This document shows, one piece after another, positions 51,169-60,082 of a stretch of DNA of 64,000 bases. A program made the translations under genes and the position numbers. The notes beneath the pieces were generated by a model. It was given only the letters and a program-made list of their open reading frames with translations. It made no database searches and was not told where the DNA came from. Each line of letters starts with the position of its first letter. The stretch's first letter is position 1. The DNA is taken from positions 630,001 through 694,000 of the forward strand of contig JAUIRK010000855.1 of NCBI GenBank assembly GCA_030549495.1. The letters run 5' to 3'. Origin of the DNA: Nectonema munidae (lineage: Eukaryota > Nematomorpha > Nectonematoida > Nectonematidae).

Positions 51169-52000
51169 ATTTTCACCTTGAATTCCTTCTTTTTCATTTG
51201 GATTCGTCCTTTTTCCATACATTCAATTCTTCCTCATATTTTTTGAATTGAATTTTTATTTCAAATTAGTATGTTAATTTAAAATACTTTTTATGAAAAA
51301 AACAGAATTAAGAAAATTGATTAAATAAAATTAACTAACTTTGATAATAATTATCCCAGACAAGTTTTCTTTAATTTAATTTGCAATTGAAGTTTATTAA
51401 ATTGACTCAATACTTTTTGATGAAAATTATATTTCATAAATGATTTAAACCTGTTAATTTTTGTGTATTTTATTTTACTTTAATTTTCTTTTATTAAAAA
51501 TAAGCAAATTTTTCAAAAAAAAATCATTAAATCAAGCACTTTATTTGGAATCAAACTAATTAAGATGATTTAATTTTGAAACAAAATTTATCTTCAAAAA
51601 TTATGCTTAAAGACAAAATAACCCTTTTTTTTGATAAAAACGCCTATAAAAGTTGAGAAAATTTATTATTCTTAGTTTAAAATTGTGGTTAAATTTACTT
51701 TTTTACTTATAAAAATGGAAAATTTCAAAAAAGTTTGAAAAAAATAAATTTCCCAACTTAATAGACATCATTTAATTAAATTTGCTTCCACTGAAAAGAA
51801 AACTTGTCTGGATTAATAATAATTATCAAAGTTAGTTAATTTTCATAAAAATTTTCTTAATTTTGTTTTTTTCACAAAAAATATTTTAAATTAACATACT
51901 AATTTGAAATAAAAAATTCAATTCAAAAAATATGAAGACGAATTGAATGTATGGAATATGACGAATCCAAATGAAAAAGAAGGAATTAAATGTGAAAATT
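51169..52000. repeat. long inverted (fold-back) repeat, arms ~205 bp
   Basis: The left arm 51169-51373 and right arm 51793-52000 are inverted copies. Both contain ATTCCTTCTTTTTCATTTGG (right arm inverted), then ATTTCAAATTAGTATGTTAA and ACTTTGATAATAATTAT, then ACAAGTTTTCTTT. The spacer is about 420 bp of AT-rich DNA. There is no coding frame. It fits a fold-back MITE; no clear target duplication was found. Confidence 0.85.
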
Positions 52001-52291
52001 GTTACATTTTTGTTTATACCGATGTGATCTTTTGAGTTCGCTCTTTTTTTGGATTAAATATATGCACGAGAGTCAAAACTTAATAATTTTTAGTATTTAT
52101 ACCTAAACCCTTTTGACATTCCTTCTAGTTAGTTTGATTTGTGTTTGAATTCGAATATATAGACAGCAGGTTAAAAATTTGTTACTGTAGATTGGTTGGA
52201 AGTTTTTGAGCAGATTATTGCGTTTGTGACCTGATAATGTATTTTTAAAAAGCTTCGATTTCTGACAACTTTTTAATTTCAAACTTTTCTT

Positions 52292-52427
52292 GGTGTGAGT
52301 AAGGTTGGTTAGATACTGCGTTTCGATAACTCTGGGTTCGATCCCGCATCAAGCCTCCTTTCCTCATTCTTCGACACAAGCGTTCCACTTGCGCTACGCA
52401 CCACCGGTACCAAGTGGTGTTATATCC
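52292..52427 (+). mobile_element. tRNA-derived SINE
   Basis: An A-box-like GAGTAAGGTTGGTTAG and a B box GGGTTCGATCCC (52334-52345) are spaced as in a tRNA gene. A non-tRNA body follows with a perfect hairpin (CACCAC-CGGTACCAA-GTGGTG). The anticodon arm does not fold well, so it is not a functional tRNA. Confidence 0.55.
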
Positions 52428-53007
52428 AATCTTTAGTTAAAATTACTGTAATATGCATGCCATCTTAGTGTTGAGATTAGTAATGTGTTGTCGCACACAG
52501 CTTTTGACATTTATCGCATAATTATAGGATTTGAGAGATTTTCAATTTTGCATGGACATTTTTTAACAAAGTTTAAAGATGTAAATTCTTTTTTTAAATT
52601 AAATCTAAAGTAACTCCTTAATGACTGTTTATGCTGAGGTGGAAAATGAAAATGAGCACTCATTTTCCTATAAAATACCTCATATGGCACATGCGTCTCT
52701 TACAGCCTCTGAACAGTAAGTCTCCTGATCTGCCTTCACGCGGCGGGGTTGTTTAAAACTAAATGATCTTGAGGCAAAAGCGAGTAACAGGCGCTTTAAC
52801 CTCGTATAGCTCCGGGTGGACCAATCTCGTTAGCTTTGGACAGCAGTTGTTCTAGGAGAAAATAACTCTGATTCCAAATTACCACTGCCTTGTGGGTTAA
52901 GTACTTGGTTGTACAAAGGCTAAAGGTTTCCAGTCCTGAATACAAACACTGGTTGGCGTCAGGAAGGGCATCCGGCTTGTAAAAATTCTGCTCCAATCTA
53001 CTTTGCA

Positions 53008-53724
53008 ATGATTCAAAACTCTATAGGGCGGGGTACAGCCCGAAGTACTCCGTGGGTCCTTCCAGTAACCTACGTCAAAAAGAATACTGAAAAAAAACCA
53101 GAGAGAAAGAATAGTGTGGTAGATCATACTGACAAAATTTCTTGTAATGTAATAAGATTAGCTTCATGGAATGTCGGCACAATGACAGGAAAAGCGAATG
53201 AAATTGTAGAGGAGATGATAAAGCGAAAGATTGAAATAGCATGTGTACAGGAGACTAAATGGAAGGGTAATGCTTCTAAAATGCTTATTCAAGGATTCAA
53301 AATTGTTTATACCGGCTCAACTAATAAAAAGAATGGTGTAGGAGTAATTTTGAGTAAAAAATGGCATGAAAAGATAATTGAAGTGAGAAGGGTAAGTGAC
53401 AGGATAATTTTATTGAAATTAAAGGGTTTTAATGAAATTATTACTGTTGTGTCAGTGTATGCACCACAGATTGGTTGTAATAGGGAGGAGAAAGATGTTT
53501 TTGTTGATAAACTTGATAATTTACTGTCAGAAGTCGCAGAGAGTGAAACATTAATTTTAGCAGGTGACTTTAATGGTCAGATTGGGAAAAATAGTGATGG
53601 GTATGAGGGAGTCCATGGTGGACAAGGTTTTGGCAAAAGGAACGAAGAAGGCAACAGAGTATTAGACTTGGCACAGAGAAATGAACTGACCATCTGCAAA
53701 ACTAATTTCAAGAAAAAAAGATGA
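53008..53724 (+). CDS. RTE LINE apurinic endonuclease domain (5' part of ORF)
   Basis: 238 codons. After a basic leader the endonuclease begins at VIRLASWNVGTMTGKAN (about residue 50). CVQETKWKG holds the metal-binding Glu, VSVYAPQIG and LILAGDFNGQIG follow, and the frame ends NELTICKTNFKKKR. It nicks target DNA for target-primed reverse transcription. The stop comes from one extra A in a run of seven near 53712-53718. Removing one A reads straight into DDHLITYSNGG and the next frame. This could be a real inactivating change or a sequencing error. Confidence 0.88.
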   Translation: MIQNSIGRGTARSTPWVLPVTYVKKNTEKKPERKNSVVDHTDKISCNVIRLASWNVGTMTGKANEIVEEMIKRKIEIACVQETKWKGNASKMLIQGFKIVYTGSTNKKNGVGVILSKKWHEKIIEVRRVSDRIILLKLKGFNEIITVVSVYAPQIGCNREEKDVFVDKLDNLLSEVAESETLILAGDFNGQIGKNSDGYEGVHGGQGFGKRNEEGNRVLDLAQRNELTICKTNFKKKR

Positions 53725-53776
53725 TCATTTAATAACGTATAGTAATGGAGGCAGAAATAGTCAAATAGACCTTTTA

Positions 53777-55981
53777 ATGGTCAGACAGGAGAAAAGAAAA
53801 TATGTCAAAAATTGCAAGGTTATCCCAGGGATTGATATTGTATCGCAGCACAGAATTGTCATGATCGACATGCTTATATCTAAAGAACAAAGGAGAGAAG
53901 TAAAAAAGATAGGGCGATTCAGGACATGGCTACTTGAAGACAGAAAAGTTCAAGGAAGATATCAAGAGTTAGTTGAAAATGGTTTGAAAGAAAAACAAAT
54001 AGGTGATAATATTGAGGAAATGTGGAGTCATCTTAGAAAGAATCTGTTGACAGCAAGTTTGATTGTGCTTGGTAGAACGAAAGGTGGTAGAAGAACTCAA
54101 AAAGAAACTTGGTGGTGGAAAGAAGAGATTAGAGAAGTATTAAAAGCTAAGAAGCAAGCTTTTAAAAAATGGCAGGTAAGTAAGTTGGAAGAAGACAAAC
54201 AAATGTATAGACTCAAGAAAAAAGAAGCTAAAAAGATCATTGCGGTATCAAAAGCAAGGGAAACAGACAAAATGTACGAGGCACTTGATAGTAAGAATGG
54301 TGATAAGCAAATTTTTAAACTTGCAAAGGCTAAGCAAAGAGATATCAAGGAATGTGGAAATATCGACATTATAAGGGACAAAGAAGGAAAAATTCTTTTT
54401 AAAGAAGAAGAAATAGAGGAGAGATGGAAAGAATATTTTGAAGATCTGTTAAACGTTGAAAACGAGCATAATTGCATCGTTGCAGGTACAAAAATTGAAG
54501 GTCCCGAGCTAGGTTTGGAGGAAAAGGAATTATATGAAGCAATAAATAAAATGAAAATAAATAAAGCAACAGGATCGAGTGAAGTAAGTGTAGAAATGAT
54601 AAAAGCTGGAGGAAGAGAATGCTGGAAGATGATGAGTAGATTATTGGAACAGATTTGGAAAGAAGAAAAAATGCCAGAAGAATGGACTAAAAGTCTTATT
54701 GTTCCAATTTACAAAAATAAAAAAGATGTGTTAAACTGCGAAAATTACCGGGGCATAAAACTAATAGAACACGGATTAAAACTTCTGGAAAAAATTTTGG
54801 CTGAACGTTTAAGAAATCAAGTTAACATAAATGATAACCAGTTTGGATTTATGAGAGGAAAGAGTACAGTAGATCCTATATTTATAGTTAGACAGGTGAT
54901 GGAAAAGAGACTTGAAGGAAATCAGCCTTTATTCTGCGGTTTTGTAGACCTAGAGAAAGCTTATGATAGGGTTCCAAGGGATGTTGTGTACTGGAGTCTA
55001 AGAGAAAAAGGTGTAAGTGAAAAGTTAGTGAGACTAGTTAAGGAAACCTATAGAAACTCTAAAACTTCCATCAGAACAATGAACGGATACTCACAGGAAT
55101 TCGACATAAAAGTAGGGTTACACCAAGGTTCTGCATTGAGCCCTTTTCTTTTTGCAGTTGTTATTGATGAAATCTCCAAAAATATAAGAAAAGAAGGAGT
55201 AAATGAACTTTTGTTTGCCGATGACTTAATAATTATGGCAGATAGTGAAAAAGAATTACAGGAAAGACTAAGTATATGGCAAAAAAGTCTCGAGGAAAAA
55301 GGCCTAAAGTTGAATGCAGGCAAAACCGAAGTGATGAAGGTTAGTAGAAATGACAAGACTGAGATAAGGATAAAAGACGTTCATGGAATTGAGTTAAATC
55401 AAGTTAAAGCGTTCAAGTATTTAGGATCAGTTATTGAGATGGAAGGAGGATGTTGTAAAGACGTTCAGTCGAGATTGAATGCCAGTTGGGCAAAATGGAA
55501 AGAGGTTAAACCTGTTCTAAACGATAGAAAGCTAGCTATGAATTTAAAGGCCAAGGTATATACATCAATAGTTAGACCCGTCATGACTTACGGATCAGAA
55601 TGTTGGTGTCTGAGGAATAATGAAAAGAAAAAGATAGAAGTGTCGGAAATGAAAATGCTGAGAATGATGCTGAACGTTACGAGAAAAGATAGGATTAGAA
55701 ATGAAGAAGTGAGGCATAGAACAAAAGTGACGACGAGTGTTGTAGATGTAATGGAAAGAAACAAGATGAGATGGTATGGACACGTGCTAAGAAGAAAAAG
55801 CGATGAAAAAATAAAGATAGCGTACGATGCGCCTGTACAAGGAAAGAGAAAAAGAGGAAGGCCAAGATTGAGATGGAGGGATGATTTGAAAAGGTCCATG
55901 GAAAAATTTGCATTGAAAGAAAGCGATGCGAAGGACAGAAACCTATGGAGAAACAGGATCAAGCCATCGACCCCCATTTAG
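53777..55981 (+). CDS. RTE LINE reverse transcriptase (3' part of ORF)
   Basis: 734 codons, uninterrupted. It begins with the end of the endonuclease (VSQHRIVMIDM, the usual SDHR site as SQHR), then a basic linker, and reverse transcriptase blocks: SLIVPIYKNKKD and NYRGIKLIEHG (about residues 310-330), FGFMRGKSTVD, FVDLEKAYDRVPRD, GLHQGSALSPFLFAVVIDE and the catalytic LLFADDLIIMAD (about residues 475-490). The C-terminal region has FKYLGSVIE, RWYGHVLRRKS and GRPRLRWRDDL, typical of RTE/BovB proteins. The true product is one protein with the upstream frame. Confidence 0.92.
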   Translation: MVRQEKRKYVKNCKVIPGIDIVSQHRIVMIDMLISKEQRREVKKIGRFRTWLLEDRKVQGRYQELVENGLKEKQIGDNIEEMWSHLRKNLLTASLIVLGRTKGGRRTQKETWWWKEEIREVLKAKKQAFKKWQVSKLEEDKQMYRLKKKEAKKIIAVSKARETDKMYEALDSKNGDKQIFKLAKAKQRDIKECGNIDIIRDKEGKILFKEEEIEERWKEYFEDLLNVENEHNCIVAGTKIEGPELGLEEKELYEAINKMKINKATGSSEVSVEMIKAGGRECWKMMSRLLEQIWKEEKMPEEWTKSLIVPIYKNKKDVLNCENYRGIKLIEHGLKLLEKILAERLRNQVNINDNQFGFMRGKSTVDPIFIVRQVMEKRLEGNQPLFCGFVDLEKAYDRVPRDVVYWSLREKGVSEKLVRLVKETYRNSKTSIRTMNGYSQEFDIKVGLHQGSALSPFLFAVVIDEISKNIRKEGVNELLFADDLIIMADSEKELQERLSIWQKSLEEKGLKLNAGKTEVMKVSRNDKTEIRIKDVHGIELNQVKAFKYLGSVIEMEGGCCKDVQSRLNASWAKWKEVKPVLNDRKLAMNLKAKVYTSIVRPVMTYGSECWCLRNNEKKKIEVSEMKMLRMMLNVTRKDRIRNEEVRHRTKVTTSVVDVMERNKMRWYGHVLRRKSDEKIKIAYDAPVQGKRKRGRPRLRWRDDLKRSMEKFALKESDAKDRNLWRNRIKPSTPI

Positions 55982-56010
55982 GGGATAAGATGATGAAGAA
56001 GAAGAAGAAG

Positions 56011-57571
56011 AAATCTAAAGTAAAAAATACCTCTTTCCTTTTTCAAACTTTTCTCTCTGCTAAAATGAAAAACCTTGGGCAGATCCCGAAATAAATGAAC
56101 AATGTAGCTATAACAACATTTTTTCAAAGCTAATTTAATAAGATTAAAAACTAGATTAATAACAAAGTATCTTTGATGAGTTTTGCAATTTTGATAAATT
56201 GAAGGTTTTGGAAAGTTATTGTACATCCTTTGTAAACGAATTTGTTGTGAAAAGAAATTTCAGACATGGGATAAAAAGTTAACTGCAGATGTCCCAGGAC
56301 GAAAAATCTAACGACAGCCCAAGTAAAAAAATATAAAAATAAAAACTATTATGCACAACGGTGCCTTCATTTCAAAATATCAGTATGTACTTGTTCATCG
56401 CTGTATGTCAATGGAAGAAACTGAGAGATAAAACGGCCTATGGGAATAGCAAAACTTGAGATGTTTTTGTTCGAAATGCGTGAAAGTCCGAGATGGGTAC
56501 GAAAAAGGTTTTAAATGCATAGTGGTTAGGTGCTGCACATCTGGAGCTTTGTGATTTTGACATCCACTGAGTCAAGCTGCGTCGCCATTTTGTTAGTAGG
56601 TTTACCCTATGTCACGGGTTGGAGCCTAAATGAATGGGTTCTGGCTCTGTGCGTATGTTTGGCCAATTGAAAAGATTATTATGTGTGTTATCTTACTTTT
56701 CAACATCATATGTATTCTTTAGCAATTCGAGAGTAAAAGTCTTTTTTCGAATGAAAACTTGAAATAAAATTTATTCCAATTTGAAGTGGTATTCAGGGTT
56801 GTAGCAGAGTTGGCTATTCAGCAATTCGTTCAAAGACACTTTCCTAGTGACAATCTCGATATTGTTCCTTCCTGTACCACGAAGTTTTCCAAATCGCTCT
56901 TTTCGCTACTAGTAAATACTTACTAACTTTATAATTAACTCACAAACTAACTATCTATAAGTAATTCACTAAATAAAAAAAAATATAAAAAAAAGTAGAA
57001 ATAATAAATGAAGGCTAATTTATTTTAATGGCTTTTTATGCAACAATTTCGTTGTAGGCGCTATCAACTTTTTAAAGGAGTCCATGGCTGAATAAGGTTT
57101 ATGAACCCCTGCTATAGTATAATTATGGAATATTATGGTTGAGATAACTGTATGTCTTTCGATTTTTGCAAGATGAATTCTCACTAGCCTACATGAGGGC
57201 GGAAAAATATCTTATTCCTTGGAAAAAAGTTGGATAAAAAAACAATTCAAGAAAACGCATTGAAATTATTTTCTTAATTTTTTGTATTTTTATTTAGTTA
57301 GTATTTAATTAACTTTCTCTGTTCTAAAATTTATTTAAAAGAAGAGAACTAGAGAGATTAAAAAAAGTCTTTTACCAAATCTACAAATCAAATCTAACTA
57401 ACAAAATAACAAGCAAATTTAAAATCAATAACTAAATAAAAAATTAGATAACTGACTTGCATCAAACTTTTAAGCAAGAGAATTTTGCAAGAGGTATTTT
57501 CGTTAGTTTCAATTGTTTTAGGCAATTGCATACAACATAACTTATATTTAGTTTAACATTTAGAGTCAAAT
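56011..57571. other. interval without genes; hAT end fragment
   Basis: At about 57036-57111 the - strand reads CAGGGGTTCATAAACCTT, then AGCCATGGACTCCTTT, the end of an hAT element of Charlie-like type. Its partner end was not found. TAACTAAC-like clusters occur at about 56930-57000 and 57295-57460. No coding region is seen. Confidence 0.4.
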
Positions 57572-58501
57572 ATGAGTGTATTACCTTCTCTCCTGCTTAT
57601 CATCTCCCTTTTCGCCGTCCATCATTCTTATACCGCGTTTACAGCAACCAATTCCTACTACTATCCAATCAAATCCTATCCTAACTTTATAAACAAATTT
57701 TACGCAACCAATAGCATTCGTTCTTTCCCTCCAAACCACTCACCTATACAAAACCGAAAATTAGCCAATCAAAGAGTGCTCAGTGTTTCTGAAAGTTCTC
57801 CAATCCAAAACACAAATTCCGTACCCAACAAAGGCTACGCTCGACTTCGACGCTATAACTACAAATTCCCAAAGTTTCATCCTTTGTACACTTCTCGAAG
57901 TGTCGGCCAAAATGTGGCGTTGTACAATACTCATACACATCGCTTGGTCCAGAGGCCCGTGTATTATCCCACTGCCTGGACCAATCCCATGAACTCAATG
58001 AGACAAGCAGTGCTTCCCAGCCAATACAGCCGGCCTTCTAACAATATCCAAAAGAGGTTGATGCCAGTTGTACAGTACAGAACAGAAAGAGCTCCCCATC
58101 CGCCTAGGCAGCCTCCTCAACCTGCGTTTTCCAGACCTGAAGCGAAGCAACCTTCAAACTCTGGAGGGAGAGGCAAAATCGTAGCCGCACTCAGCCAAGA
58201 TTCCAAGCTAAAAGATGAAGAAGAAGAGGAATATACGAAGGAAGACTTTTTGAAGAGTATTCCAGTGAAAATAAAGAAAAGGAAGTTGCGCTTGAAAAAT
58301 TCGGATTTGTACAAAATGTTCACTCACTCCCAGAAAAACATACTCACGGATATCAGCGGCAGAATGGCAAAAAACCCCCACGCTGACCTTGAAGTCGTAC
58401 GCGATCTGCCCAACTCTAAAGAAATCATGAAGCTCAGAACGGGCTACGTGGTTCCCGTGCTCCACACCGACAAATATATCCCTAATAAAACATTTTACTA
58501 G
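57572..58501 (+). CDS. secreted proline/tyrosine/asparagine-rich protein, intronless, function unknown
   Basis: A 309-residue frame with start and stop and higher G+C than its surroundings. The N-terminus MSVLPSLLLIISLFAVHH is a clear signal peptide, with cleavage likely near HSYTAF. The mature protein has no cysteine. Residues ~25-190 are rich in Y, N, P, S, R and Q, with a proline run (APHPPRQPPQPAF) and dibasic sites (RLRRYN). Then comes an acidic stretch (KDEEEEEYTKEDF), a basic stretch (VKIKKRKLRLK) and a more ordinary C-terminal segment ending NKTFY. This looks like an extracellular matrix, cuticle or adhesive protein, or a peptide precursor, but no family is recognised. ATG has A at -3. 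AATAAA occurs near 59008. No intron is needed to read it. Confidence 0.7.
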   Translation: MSVLPSLLLIISLFAVHHSYTAFTATNSYYYPIKSYPNFINKFYATNSIRSFPPNHSPIQNRKLANQRVLSVSESSPIQNTNSVPNKGYARLRRYNYKFPKFHPLYTSRSVGQNVALYNTHTHRLVQRPVYYPTAWTNPMNSMRQAVLPSQYSRPSNNIQKRLMPVVQYRTERAPHPPRQPPQPAFSRPEAKQPSNSGGRGKIVAALSQDSKLKDEEEEEYTKEDFLKSIPVKIKKRKLRLKNSDLYKMFTHSQKNILTDISGRMAKNPHADLEVVRDLPNSKEIMKLRTGYVVPVLHTDKYIPNKTFY

Positions 58502-59968
58502 ATTTCTTAAAAATACCAAAAGTCTTACGTAGCGTAACGAAAAATAGTTAACCACAGAAGTAATTAAGTTAATCACTAACTAACCAACTCAATAACGAAC
58601 GAACCGTTTTCCTGCTCATTTGTTCTAGGACAAGAGTTTCGATGGACAACTCCGTCTATCAACTTTCTTTAATCGATCACTTATATTTGAATTAATTTTT
58701 TGACAAAATTTCAAACAAATGGTAATTCTTTTTACTATATTAAATTTGTTTTAATTAAAAAATATTTAAATTTCCTAAAATTAGATGCGTTGGTATAGGA
58801 AATTTTTCCATTTTATATTGAAAAATTATTTCAAAAATGAAGCTAAAATTATATTGTAGTAAGATTGTTAGTTTATTTGCAAATCAGCGCATGTTTTTGT
58901 CTGATGAATACTTATTCATATTAGATCTGGCATTATTTATAAAAAATGTTTATAAAATTGTAAATTAAACAAAGTTAAACAAAATTGAAATATTGATAAG
59001 AAGCGTGAATAAAACTCGCCACCCTATTCCTCCGGTTGGTGGTTGAAGATCAGTTGATGAGGAGAAAATTGGTCGAAAATTTATCTCCCAAAAATTTTAT
59101 AATTTTATTTATTTTGACATTTTTAGACTTGTGAAATTGCTTTTAATAAAAGTTGAAAAATGTAAATAAGGAAAAAAAGGGTAAAACTTGGGCTCAATTC
59201 AATTTTAAAGGATATAAATTTTCGAGCACTCTGTTCTCCTTCATTTAAACACAGAGCCACGGAATGCCAAGAGTAGAAAACAAAGAAGAGAGAGTGGGAA
59301 GGAAGAATATAATAATAGGATATTAATAATAAAGCGAATTAGTATACAAATAGGGATTAAGTTTGAATTGAAATTACAGATGAACAATTTATGTTCTGTG
59401 TATATAAGATTATGATGATAAAGACGTTAAAGCCAAACACAGAACCTTATCCAGTTTAAATTGTGCGAGTATTAATACAGTGGAGAGATTGGAGGAGAAC
59501 ATTAGAATTTACCTACATTACGCACATGTGCAAGGAATGTTTTTTGAAGATTCAATATCTTTTATTTGAACGCTTTTATATATAAAGAAAATATTGCGCA
59601 TATTCAACAAGTTGTATGAATGATTTTCACTATCTTATCATTTTTATTGTCTTTTGAAGTGCATTGGGGCCTTTGGGCTGTTTAGTTTGACTCTTACTAT
59701 TTTTTTGGAGATTATTATCTATCGATAAAGAAGAAAAATATTTTATCAATGTTTGGTACGCATTGACACCTAGTCAATTTTTATTAACAGAGCAAAGTTA
59801 GTAAAAATTTTGTACTATCAAATGTATTCCTCAATTTGCATAATACTTGATTGACAAGTCCGCAACCAATTTCTAAATGCGCCGTAATGTGTCAAATTTT
59901 GTAAACCTACTCTCGGGTCAAGGGTTAGGGTAGAATTAGGGTTAGTGCTAGTATTAGTATGTTTAGAC
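58502..59968. other. non-coding interval downstream of the secreted protein gene
   Basis: AT-rich. Contains candidate poly(A) signals (AATAAA near 59008 and 59144), an ACTAAC cluster at 58555-58605 and a short TTAGGG-like stretch at 59931-59960. No gene recognised. Confidence 0.4.
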
Positions 59969-60082
59969 TTTAGAGTGTTAGCGCAAGCGTATATACAATT
60001 ACATATACAATTTTGAAATTCTTGACATAAAATTTCATATTTATTTGTATTAATACACGCTTGACACAAAATAGATCTAGAC
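59969..60082. repeat. 114-bp direct repeat, left copy
   Basis: Starts TTTAGAGTGTTAGCGCAAGC and ends ACAAAATAGATCTAGAC. It is identical base for base to 62738-62851. The next base begins the hAT element end. Confidence 0.98.

Larger units (their letters stand above)
52614..56010 (+). mobile_element. full-length RTE (BovB-type) LINE with perfect 13-bp TSD
   Basis: AAATCTAAAGTAA occurs exactly on both sides (52601-52613 and 56011-56023), bounding a 3.4-kb element, the normal RTE length. The 5' leader (52614-53007) includes GGCGTCAGGAAGGGCATCC, a motif I associate with RTE/BovB leaders. One coding region (endonuclease plus reverse transcriptase) follows, then a short 3' end GATGATGAAGAAGAAG without poly(A), as usual for RTE. 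The perfect duplication and near-intact coding indicate a recent insertion. Confidence 0.93.

Noticed and set aside
52334-52345. Functional tRNA gene at the GGTTCGATCCC B box
   Set aside because: The acceptor and anticodon arms do not pair and the sequence continues into a SINE-like body.
55588-55977. 129-codon - strand frame and several others opposite the RTE element
   Set aside because: Antisense shadows of the uninterrupted reverse transcriptase frame, rich in F, S and L as expected.
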